From assembly GCF_003003885.1 (NCBI RefSeq), contig NZ_PVWN01000006.1:82403-146402 (forward strand): a DNA stretch of 64,000 nucleotides, written 5' to 3'. Source of the stretch: Chlorogloea sp. CCALA 695 (GTDB taxonomy: Bacteria > Cyanobacteriota > Cyanobacteriia > Cyanobacteriales > Chroococcidiopsidaceae). Numbering within the stretch: position 1 is the first letter of the stretch; each line of letters starts with the position of its first letter. The notes under the pieces are model-generated. The model made no database searches, had not been told where the DNA came from, and was given only the letters and a program-made list of their open reading frames with translations. The position numbers and the translations under genes are program-made. Below are positions 56,497 through 64,000 of this stretch, in pieces.

Positions 56497-56531
56497 AGCG
56501 ATAGCGCAAGCGCTGACTTTTCAGTTCGCAC
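56497..56531 (+). repeat. 35-bp dispersed repeat, intergenic copy
   Basis: AGCGATAGCGCAAGCG, 12 variable bases (CTGACTTTTCAG), TTCGCAC. Same outer sequences and same length as the copy at 17538-17572. The inner part is itself a palindrome (CTGA-CTTT-TCAG). Confidence 0.75.
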
Positions 56532-56696
56532 CTAATTCTCTAATCTCGAAAGATGGCGATTCCAGTAATGCTACGGAATTATATAGTATATCTAATGCGT
56601 TGTGATGTGTTATTTTTTCCGTCTAAAATCTTCGCAATCTTACTGGCAATAGTTAATAATAGCTTTTACATTGTTTTAGTGAAAAAATAACTGTTA

Positions 56697-57146
56697 TTAT
56701 TGTTTACTTATTGATGTATCAAAACTTACAGGTTGCGGTAAGGGATGAGTTAAAAAGGCATATTCTTCAACTACGCGGTTATTAATCAAATGTTCTTGAA
56801 TAATTCGCTCAATAACTTCAGGCGTTGCTTGACGATACCAAACCCCATCAGGATAAACTACTAAGATTGGTCCAGAGCTACAAACACGCAAGCAATTAGC
56901 TTTGGTGCGAAATATACAACTAGGGCGCAGACTTGTGGGTTTATCAAGTTTTAACTGTTTTAAACGTTTTTTGAGGTACTCCCAAGATTCTAAACTTGCC
57001 TCCTTAGAACAGCATTGAGGAAAAGTTGGGTCAGCACAGATAAATAAATGGCGTTGAATTTGCTCTAAACCTAAACTTTTAACGCTATCAGCTAAAGATT
57101 GACTCGGTAGGATTTCTTCAATTGGGGCGGTATTTTCTGGAGTCAT
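56697..57146 (-). CDS. Thioredoxin-like [2Fe-2S] ferredoxin-domain protein
   Basis: 149 aa. Blocks [39 protein letters not shown] and [12 protein letters not shown] match the thioredoxin-like [2Fe-2S] ferredoxin fold, with conserved cysteines in pairs. Unlike plant-type ferredoxin it is a small soluble redox protein of unknown partner. It is convergent-free, sitting divergent to groES. Confidence 0.85.
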   Translation of the reverse strand: MTPENTAPIEEILPSQSLADSVKSLGLEQIQRHLFICADPTFPQCCSKEASLESWEYLKKRLKQLKLDKPTSLRPSCIFRTKANCLRVCSSGPILVVYPDGVWYRQATPEVIERIIQEHLINNRVVEEYAFLTHPLPQPVSFDTSISKQ

Positions 57147-57231
57147 TGTTACGAAAGATAATTTTTTCTTTAAATAAACATTGCGCTCTTAACTCAATTG
57201 CCATAACCATTGCAACGATCTCACGAAGTAA

Positions 57232-57247
57232 GTTCGGAAACCCGTAC
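57232..57247 (+). promoter_or_regulatory. K-box upstream of groES
   Basis: GTTCGG-AAAC-CCGTAC matches the cyanobacterial K-box consensus GTTCGG-NNAN-CCNNAC exactly. K-boxes were described in cyanobacterial groESL promoters as light/heat-responsive elements. It lies 40 bp before the CIRCE. Confidence 0.75.
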
Positions 57248-57286
57248 ACAAAATTTTGTTGCTTTTAGTCACTATATTTAGCTAAA

Positions 57287-57313
57287 TTAGCACTCAGGAG
57301 CAGAGAGTGCTAA
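57287..57313 (+). promoter_or_regulatory. CIRCE operator of groESL
   Basis: Perfect inverted repeat TTAGCACTC-N9-GAGTGCTAA, the binding site of the heat-shock repressor HrcA, 24 bp before the groES start. It predicts derepression on heat. Confidence 0.97.
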
Positions 57314-57336
57314 TTTTTTAAAGGAGACATAGATAT

Positions 57337-57648
57337 ATGGCAGCAGTAACTTTAAGTGTATCGACAGTTAGCCCCCTAGGCGATCGCGTATTTGTCAAAG
57401 TCAGCGCCGCAGAAGAAAAGACCGCCGGAGGTCTATATTTGCCTGATAACGCCAAGGAAAAGCCCCAAGTAGGGGAAATTGTTAATGTTGGGCCTGGCAA
57501 GCGCAACGACGACGGTAGCCGCACCGAACCTGATGTCAAAATCGGCGACAAGGTACTTTACTCTAAGTACGCTGGTACAGATATTAAGCTCGGTACAGAA
57601 GAATATGTACTGTTATCAGAAAAAGACATTCTTGCTGTAGTTGCATAG
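57337..57648 (+). CDS. groES: Co-chaperonin GroES
   Basis: 103 aa. [20 protein letters not shown] opening and mobile loop, [31 protein letters not shown] in parts, ending [24 protein letters not shown] at 57319-57324. Forms the lid of the chaperonin encoded 73 bp downstream. Confidence 0.98.
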   Translation: MAAVTLSVSTVSPLGDRVFVKVSAAEEKTAGGLYLPDNAKEKPQVGEIVNVGPGKRNDDGSRTEPDVKIGDKVLYSKYAGTDIKLGTEEYVLLSEKDILAVVA

Positions 57649-57661
57649 AAAGCAAATCTAA

Positions 57662-59359
<1,698 letters not shown>

Positions 59360-59405
59360 TCGTAAATGGGCGTAAGTATTACTTGCGCCTTCGCGGTTAC
59401 AGAAC

Positions 59406-59449
59406 AATAGGGTAGAGTCTCCTAAATAGGAAACTCTGCCCTATTTACT
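59406..59449 (+). terminator. Terminator of groESL
   Basis: AATAGGGTAGAGT pairs with ACTCTGCCCTATT around CTCCTAAATAGGAA; one T-G mismatch inside the stem. It follows groEL by 46 bp and is followed by a T-rich stretch. Confidence 0.75.
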
Positions 59450-59559
59450 TATATATAAATATACCTATGGGTTGTTTGTCGTTAAACCTTGCCAAGGTAA
59501 AATATTTGAAAATTAAATTAGTTGCTTTTTATAAAAAATAATTTATAACAAAAAGTTTT

Positions 59560-59925
59560 ATGCAGACTCAAGAGCAGTTAGAGCAAAAATTATTAGAGTG
59601 CATTCAAGAGGTGTATTTCAAAATTCTAGGACATCAACCTCAGCAGATTTCGTGTAAACTGGTCGATAAAAATTTAACAGTAATTATTGAAGATTCTGTT
59701 ACCCAACCAGAGAAGTTATTAATAGAAAGTGGCAAGCAAGACTTGGCGCGACAAGCAAGAACAAATATTCATTTGGCTTTTGAGCCTTATCTTAAATCGA
59801 CAATTGAAGAAGTTACGGCTATTCCTCTAACAGATTTAATTAGCAAGTCGTCCTTAGATACAGGACGAACTAGCATTGTGGCAATTTTAGCTCATGCACC
59901 AGAATTAATCGATTCTAACAAATAA
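59560..59925 (+). CDS. DUF2294 family protein
   Basis: 121 aa. Typical DUF2294 sequence: ECIQEVYFKILGHQPQQIS, LVDKNLTVIIEDSVTQPEKLL, SLDTGRTSIVAILA. The family (Na-translocating decarboxylase-like by older annotation) has no firm function. No neighbours in the same operon. Confidence 0.8.
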   Translation: MQTQEQLEQKLLECIQEVYFKILGHQPQQISCKLVDKNLTVIIEDSVTQPEKLLIESGKQDLARQARTNIHLAFEPYLKSTIEEVTAIPLTDLISKSSLDTGRTSIVAILAHAPELIDSNK

Positions 59926-59974
59926 GGGCGATCGCACTTCTCATTATCAACCTTCAGCATTTCACGACAGTCAA

Positions 59975-60454
59975 TTAATTTTCTGGCGATTTTAAAGCGC
60001 GATCAAGAACGGCGCGCGCTTGTTCGGCTTTTGCTCTAGCTTCTTGATAGCGCAAATTAGCTTGAGCAAAGGTTTTCAACACCTTAAACCCTTCTTTTAA
60101 ATCGGCGATTTCTTCCTCACTTACGAGCTTATCAGTAAATAATATATCCACCGCCGCCCGTACTGCTAACGCCTCAGCGCGCGATTCTTGGACTTTTAAC
60201 TTCAGCGTCGCTAGATTACTTAGTATCTGTACAGCTTGGGTAATGCCATCGTCATCGGTGCGATCGCCTGCGGGTAAATCTTTAACCTCAATTAGCTGCT
60301 GCGGACTAAAACCTTCTTCTAAATCCGTAGCTAACGATCCGTCATCCATGAGTTCCATCAGTTGATCCATCGCTTTTTCGCGGGCTTTGGCAGAATCTTT
60401 ACCGGAAACTTCTAAAATAACTTCAGGACTTTGGGCGAGAGTATACTTAACCAT
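59975..60454 (-). CDS. Conserved cyanobacterial coiled-coil protein
   Basis: 159 aa, charged. N-terminal VILEVSGKDSAKAREKAMDQ and LATDLEEGFSPQQLIEV, C-terminal long helix with YQEARAKAEQARAVLDRAL. No membrane segment or catalytic motif. I do not recognise a named family. Convergent with the DUF2294 gene. Confidence 0.65.
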   Translation of the reverse strand: MVKYTLAQSPEVILEVSGKDSAKAREKAMDQLMELMDDGSLATDLEEGFSPQQLIEVKDLPAGDRTDDDGITQAVQILSNLATLKLKVQESRAEALAVRAAVDILFTDKLVSEEEIADLKEGFKVLKTFAQANLRYQEARAKAEQARAVLDRALKSPEN

Positions 60455-60625
60455 ATCTACAGACAGAATTATTAACTAATTTTACTTTAGAAAGCCGCTT
60501 CGATAGTCATGAGTGACTTCCACAACCGCACTTCTATCAGACGGATACCCCTCTATTTTAAAAGATTAAAATTGCTTCTTATTTCGTTACAATCGAGACA
60601 TCGCTGAAAGTAAGAGGCAGTGCAA

Positions 60626-61744
60626 ATGAACGGCACTATTCGAGTTGGTAATTTGTTCGGGATTCCATTTTATGTAGCTAAGTCGTGGTTTTTCGTCCTA
60701 GCTTTAGTAAGTTGGAGTTATGGTAGCGGATTAGCGGCGCAGTTTCCGCCTAGTAGCCCCCTACCTTTGCTATTAGGATTAGTTACAGCATTACTATTAT
60801 TTGCTTCGGTACTGGCGCACGAATTAGGACATAGTTTTGTCGCTTTGCGTCAAGGAATTGGTGTTAAATCAATTACTTTGTTCTTGTTTGGTGGTTTAGC
60901 TAGTTTAGAAAAAGAGTCAGAAACCCCCGCAGAAGCATTCAATGTAGCGATCGCTGGGCCCTTGGTAAGTTTGGTACTATTTGGGACAGTTACCGCGATT
61001 AATGCCACTATTCATCTTCCCGCACCTTTTGCGGCAATTTTGGGGGTATTAGCTTACGTTAACTTAAGTTTAGCTCTATTTAACTTGATTCCTGGCTTAC
61101 CTTTAGATGGCGGTAATATTCTTAAAGCCTTAGTCTGGAAAATCACCGGAAATCCTTACAAAGGTGTAGTTTTTGCCAGCCGTGCAGGTCAGTTTGTGGG
61201 TTGGATTGCGATCGCTAGTGGTTTAATTCCTCTACTAGTATCTGGTAGCTTTGCTAACTTTTGGAACTTGTTAATTGGTCTATTTTTGCTGCAAAATGCA
61301 GGCAGATCGGCGCAGTCTGCAACGGTACAAGAGAAGTTTCAAGGCTTGACGGCGGCGGATGCAGTAACAAAAAATAGTCCAATAGTTGTCGAGTCTACGT
61401 CTATTAGAGATTTTGCCGATGAATTGATTATTAGTGGTAGTAATTGGCGTAAGTTTTTAGTTATAGACAACGGAGGATTATTAGTAGGGGCGATTTCTGC
61501 AAGTGACCTTAATAAGTTTCCTAAATATCACTGGCAAGAAAAGTTCGTCAAAGATTTAATGCAACCAATAGATACAGCAGTTTTGCATTCAAGTCAATCG
61601 CTACTAGATGCCGTAACTACCCTCGAACAACAACAGAAGTCTGCACTACCTGTAATTGAGGAAAATGGCGTACTACTAGGAATATTAGAAAAAGCAGCAA
61701 TTCTTCCCTTACTTCAGCAAAAGACTCAAGTAAACCCTGCTTAA
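60626..61744 (+). CDS. Site-2 protease family protein with CBS domains
   Basis: 372 aa from the ATG at 60626, RBS AAGAGG; GTG two codons upstream is less likely. M50 protease: His65-Glu66-x2-His69 in LAHELGHSF and Asp161 in GLPLDGGNIL within six membrane helices. Residues about 240-365 form two CBS domains (VEKSTSIRDFADELI-like, then VLHSSQSLLDAVTTLE), which often bind adenylates. Intramembrane protease of unknown substrate. Confidence 0.9.
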   Translation: MNGTIRVGNLFGIPFYVAKSWFFVLALVSWSYGSGLAAQFPPSSPLPLLLGLVTALLLFASVLAHELGHSFVALRQGIGVKSITLFLFGGLASLEKESETPAEAFNVAIAGPLVSLVLFGTVTAINATIHLPAPFAAILGVLAYVNLSLALFNLIPGLPLDGGNILKALVWKITGNPYKGVVFASRAGQFVGWIAIASGLIPLLVSGSFANFWNLLIGLFLLQNAGRSAQSATVQEKFQGLTAADAVTKNSPIVVESTSIRDFADELIISGSNWRKFLVIDNGGLLVGAISASDLNKFPKYHWQEKFVKDLMQPIDTAVLHSSQSLLDAVTTLEQQQKSALPVIEENGVLLGILEKAAILPLLQQKTQVNPA

Positions 61745-61764
61745 CTAGCCTCTAATAAATATCC

Positions 61765-61804
61765 AAAGGAGAAAGAGATAATTTAATCTTTCTCCTTTAA
61801 TTTT
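61765..61804 (+). terminator. Terminator after the site-2 protease gene
   Basis: AAAGGAGAAAGA (61765-61776) pairs perfectly with TCTTTCTCCTTT (61787-61798), then AATTTT. The VWA gene follows 65 bp later. Confidence 0.75.
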
Positions 61805-61869
61805 GCGATCGTGACTTACCAGCGCCAAAAAGCTAAACTATTGCCATTCAGTATGCACTAGGTATTTAT

Positions 61870-62472
61870 ATGAAAGACCGCGACTATACTTTAGTTATTG
61901 ACAAAAGTGGCAGTATGTCCACTCCCGATCAGCAAGGTGGTAAAAGTAGATGGGAAATAGCTCAAGAATCTACTCTTGCTTTAGCTAGAAAATGTGAGCA
62001 ATTCGATCCAGATGGAATAACTGTTTATGTGTTTTCGGGCAGGTTTAAGCGGTACGATGATGTAACTTCTGCTAAAGTCGCGCAAATATTTCAAGAAAAC
62101 GATCCGTCAGGAACAACAAACTTAGCTTCGGTACTTCAAGACGCAACCAATAATTATTTTAAACGCAAAAGTAGCGGACAAACTAAACCAAATGGAGAAA
62201 CAATTTTAGTTATAACTGATGGTGAACCAGACGATCGCCGCGCCGTTATGGAAGTAATTGTTACAGCTACAAGACAAATGGAAAACGATGAAGAATTAGC
62301 AATTTCTATGATTCAAGTTGGGAGCGATCCTCAAGCTACTAAGTTTCTTAAAGCTTTAGACGATCAATTGCAAGGAGTGGGTGCAAAGTTTGATATTTGC
62401 GATGCTATTACTCTAGATGATATGGAAGATATGAGTCTTGCTGATGTTTTAACAAATGCTATTAACGATTAA
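61870..62472 (+). CDS. VWA-domain protein (TerF/YegL-like)
   Basis: 200 aa, a VWA domain only. MIDAS motif DKSGSMS at the start, then DPSGTTNLASVLQDA and VITDGEPDDRRA, all metal ligands present. Similar single-domain proteins occur in tellurite/stress loci. It is followed 97 bp later by the Slr1339-type gene, with a dyad promoter between. Confidence 0.85.
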   Translation: MKDRDYTLVIDKSGSMSTPDQQGGKSRWEIAQESTLALARKCEQFDPDGITVYVFSGRFKRYDDVTSAKVAQIFQENDPSGTTNLASVLQDATNNYFKRKSSGQTKPNGETILVITDGEPDDRRAVMEVIVTATRQMENDEELAISMIQVGSDPQATKFLKALDDQLQGVGAKFDICDAITLDDMEDMSLADVLTNAIND

Positions 62473-62521
62473 TTATAAGTGAATTAATTTCTTTGCTTTA
62501 ATTATGTTTAGCAATAACTAA

Positions 62522-62550
62522 TTTAACGCTGTTATAATAGCAGCGTTAAA
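62522..62550 (+). promoter_or_regulatory. 10-bp dyad enclosing a TATAAT box
   Basis: TTTAACGCTG (62522-62531) pairs perfectly with CAGCGTTAAA (62541-62550); the spacer contains TATAAT at 62533-62538. It lies 20 bp before the Slr1339-type start codon. This could be a repressor operator over the -10 box or a terminator of the VWA gene followed by a short T-rich run. Confidence 0.55.
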
Positions 62551-62569
62551 TCTTTTAAAATGGCAAAAT

Positions 62570-63001
62570 ATGGATGCAATCGATAAACTGTTGTCCCAAA
62601 TTGAAGCCGACGACAGAGAACCCGCAAAGATACCCAAACTGCAACCAAAAACCCCGCCCCTTGAGCCTAGTTCCGATATAGATAACCTGTTAGCAGAAGT
62701 TCACGCCGATTTTGCTAAACCAGCTACGTCTAAATCTTTAAAAAATGACTCGCCAGTAATTGATAATATTTTATCGCAAGTTAAAGCTAGTTACAAAGAA
62801 CAAGACCAAGAGCGATTGCAACTAAAACAGCAACAACTACAAGCAGAGCAACTAAAACAAATTGAAACGTTAAAACTTCGCGCCAAAGCTTGGTTAAAAC
62901 AACTAGATCCATTATCCACCGAGGGGTTATGGTTTGAACGATTTGCTGAAGGCTACCCCACAAAACTAGCAGCCGCAATTAATTATCTTCAAGAATCTTA
63001 A
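62570..63001 (+). CDS. Salt-stress protein, Slr1339 family
   Basis: 143 aa. Three near-repeats of a DxLLxQ-type motif: IDKLLSQIEAD, IDNLLAEVHADF and IDNILSQVKASY, followed by a coiled coil (QDQERLQLKQQQLQAEQLKQ) and the C-terminal LKQLDPLSTEGLWFERFAEGYP. The family is named from Synechocystis Slr1339; the mechanism is unknown. The MarR gene starts 4 bp after its stop. Confidence 0.85.
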   Translation: MDAIDKLLSQIEADDREPAKIPKLQPKTPPLEPSSDIDNLLAEVHADFAKPATSKSLKNDSPVIDNILSQVKASYKEQDQERLQLKQQQLQAEQLKQIETLKLRAKAWLKQLDPLSTEGLWFERFAEGYPTKLAAAINYLQES

Positions 63002-63005
63002 ATAA

Positions 63006-63488
63006 GTGAATCAATCCCCAGAAAACCACCTATCAGAAATTAATAGTATATCTATAACTGGAGTTGCTGCTAAACAGCCATTTATGGCAACAGTGCGGGA
63101 ATTAGTCTGGGCTTATCAAAGTTTTAGAAGTTACTCTGATACCCAAATTCGTCAAATGGGTTTAACTTCTTCTCAATTTGATATTATTAGCACCTTAGGT
63201 AATACTTCGGGTCTGACTTTTAATAAGCTGGCAGAAAAAACCCTTACTACTAAAGGCGAACTTACAGGCATTATTGACCGTTTAGAGAAAAAAGGCTTGG
63301 TACGCAGAGAAGTACCCAAAGAAGATCGGCGCAGTTTTATCGCCGTGCTAACTCCTGCGGGAGAAAAAGTCTTTACCGAAACTTTCCCCGCTCATATCTC
63401 CCATCTCAAACAGCGCTTTGACAATCTAAGTGGTGAGGAATTGCAGCAAATTCAGGCGGCTTTAGCAAAACTGAAGAATTTATTTTAA
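63006..63488 (+). CDS. MarR-family regulator
   Basis: 160 aa, GTG start. Winged-helix motifs TSSQFDIISTLGNTSGLTFN, LAEKTLTTKGELTGIIDRLE and RREVPKEDRRSFIAVLT. It lies 4 bp after the Slr1339-type gene (likely coupled) and 86 bp before the DoxX gene, which it may regulate through direct repeats at 63537-63553. Confidence 0.9.
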   Translation: MNQSPENHLSEINSISITGVAAKQPFMATVRELVWAYQSFRSYSDTQIRQMGLTSSQFDIISTLGNTSGLTFNKLAEKTLTTKGELTGIIDRLEKKGLVRREVPKEDRRSFIAVLTPAGEKVFTETFPAHISHLKQRFDNLSGEELQQIQAALAKLKNLF

Positions 63489-63536
63489 CTCTTACCAAGA
63501 CTGTTTGCACGCGAACAAAATCTATGTTATTAATAA

Positions 63537-63553
63537 TTAGTACGTGTTAGTAC
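63537..63553 (+). promoter_or_regulatory. TTAGTAC direct repeat, candidate operator
   Basis: TTAGTAC at 63537-63543 and 63547-63553, ten bases apart (one helical turn), flanked by TAATAA and ATTAATG. It sits just upstream of the DoxX start codon and just after the MarR gene. Confidence 0.5.
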
Positions 63554-63574
63554 ATTAATGGGAGTGCTAAAACC

Positions 63575-63981
63575 ATGAGAATGAATTCAGAACTTGAAAA
63601 AACCAGCAATGGGCGCGATCGCGGTTTATACACCTCAAAAAATGTAATTTCTCTAATAGCGCGGATTCTGTTATCAGCACTTTTTCTCTGGTCAGCGTTC
63701 AATAAAATAATGAATCCGGCGGGTACACAACAGTATATGACAGCAAATGGATTACCACTTGTGGGGTTACTGTATCTCGCTACTGTTGCCGTTGAGTTAG
63801 GGGGCGGGTTATCGGTATTGCTAGGGTATAAAGTACGTTGGGGTGCGATCGCCTTAGCAATTTTTCTGATTCCAGCTACCTTAATTTTCCATACTAATTT
63901 TGCCGATCAAATTCAGCAAATTATGTTTATGAAAAATCTCGCTATTTTTGGCGGATTATTGATGATTATTCAGTATGGCGC
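63575..63981 (+). CDS. DoxX-family membrane protein, 3' partial
   Basis: The ATG at 63575 opens a frame that is still open at the window end. Four-helix DoxX features are visible: RILLSALFLWSAFNKIMNP, LPLVGLLYLATVAVELGGG, WGAIALAIFLIPATLIFHTN. The true genomic part ends at 63981 because the next 19 bases are adapter; the last apparent residues CLLYTS are not real. DoxX proteins join oxidoreductase complexes in oxidative stress. Confidence 0.88.
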
Positions 63982-64000
63982 CTGTCTCTTATACACATCT
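63982..64000 (+). other. Nextera transposase adapter (sequencing artefact)
   Basis: The last 19 bases are exactly CTGTCTCTTATACACATCT, the Nextera/Tn5 mosaic-end read-through sequence used in Illumina library preparation. This is untrimmed adapter at a contig end, not genome sequence. Confidence 0.98.

Overview
The window is chromosomal DNA from a cyanobacterium. The evidence is photosystem I genes (psaF, psaJ, psaL), the alkane pair ado and aar, plastid-type genes (Ycf35-like, Tic22-like, Ycf29/Rre1-like, ClpR/ClpP3), a cyanoexosortase, and very frequent copies of the HIP1 octamer GCGATCGC inside and outside genes. Codon use and gene content suggest a coccoid or filamentous freshwater/terrestrial lineage, but I cannot name the genus. 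No phage, insertion sequence or CRISPR array was seen. The right edge is a contig end: the last 19 bases are a Nextera transposase adapter, not genome.

Layout. 1-2.1 kb: a left-truncated HEAT/STM4015-type gene and its STM4011-type radical SAM partner. 2.1-4.2 kb is a decayed zone (WD40 remnant, Uma2 gene, Ycf35-like gene, broken AAA ATPase). 4.2-12.4 kb: HEAT protein, LysR regulator, TrpD-like protein, MntH, YdeP-like molybdoenzyme, dienelactone hydrolase. 12.5-18.4 kb: tRNA-Thr, DUF3493 protein, SLH/beta-helix envelope protein, DUF1400 protein, acetyltransferase, conserved unknown, sugar ABC permease. 18.6-23.1 kb: ado-aar-accA-SDR-folE. 23.2-27.2 kb: hemW, PIN/TRAM protein, zinc-ribbon protein, VWA protein.

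27.8-30.8 kb is a single large FkbH-carrier-thioesterase gene with no other polyketide or peptide synthase genes beside it, the best candidate here for unexplored chemistry. 30.9-33.7 kb: clpR-clpP, J-domain, MoaD-like, acetyltransferase. 33.7-40.3 kb: degenerate histidine kinase, TsaC-like, PrmC, Tic22-like, tRNA-Pro, plastid-type acetyltransferase, alpha/beta hydrolase, TsaD. 40.5-45 kb: psaF-psaJ, psaL, gmk-remA, rqcH. 45.2-50.5 kb: solute-binding lipoprotein, secreted unknown, an HpsJ / EpsI-like / cyanoexosortase A operon, aldo-keto reductase. 50.5-55.8 kb: bifunctional nuclease, riboflavin synthase, a broken gene, sulfate uptake operon (sbpA-cysT-cysW-NIL). 55.8-59.4 kb: Rre1-like regulator, 2Fe-2S protein, groES-groEL behind a CIRCE and a K-box. 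59.5-64 kb: DUF2294 protein, coiled-coil unknown, site-2 protease with CBS domains, VWA protein, Slr1339-type protein, MarR regulator and a truncated DoxX gene.

Some sets clearly work together: fatty acyl-ACP to alkane conversion with malonyl-CoA supply (aar, ado, accA), the ClpP3/R proteolytic core, the PSI subunits, chaperonin with its stress elements, sulfate import, and exosortase-linked envelope sorting. Several dispersed short repeats (heptanucleotide arrays, a 35-bp element with constant ends) cut across these regions.
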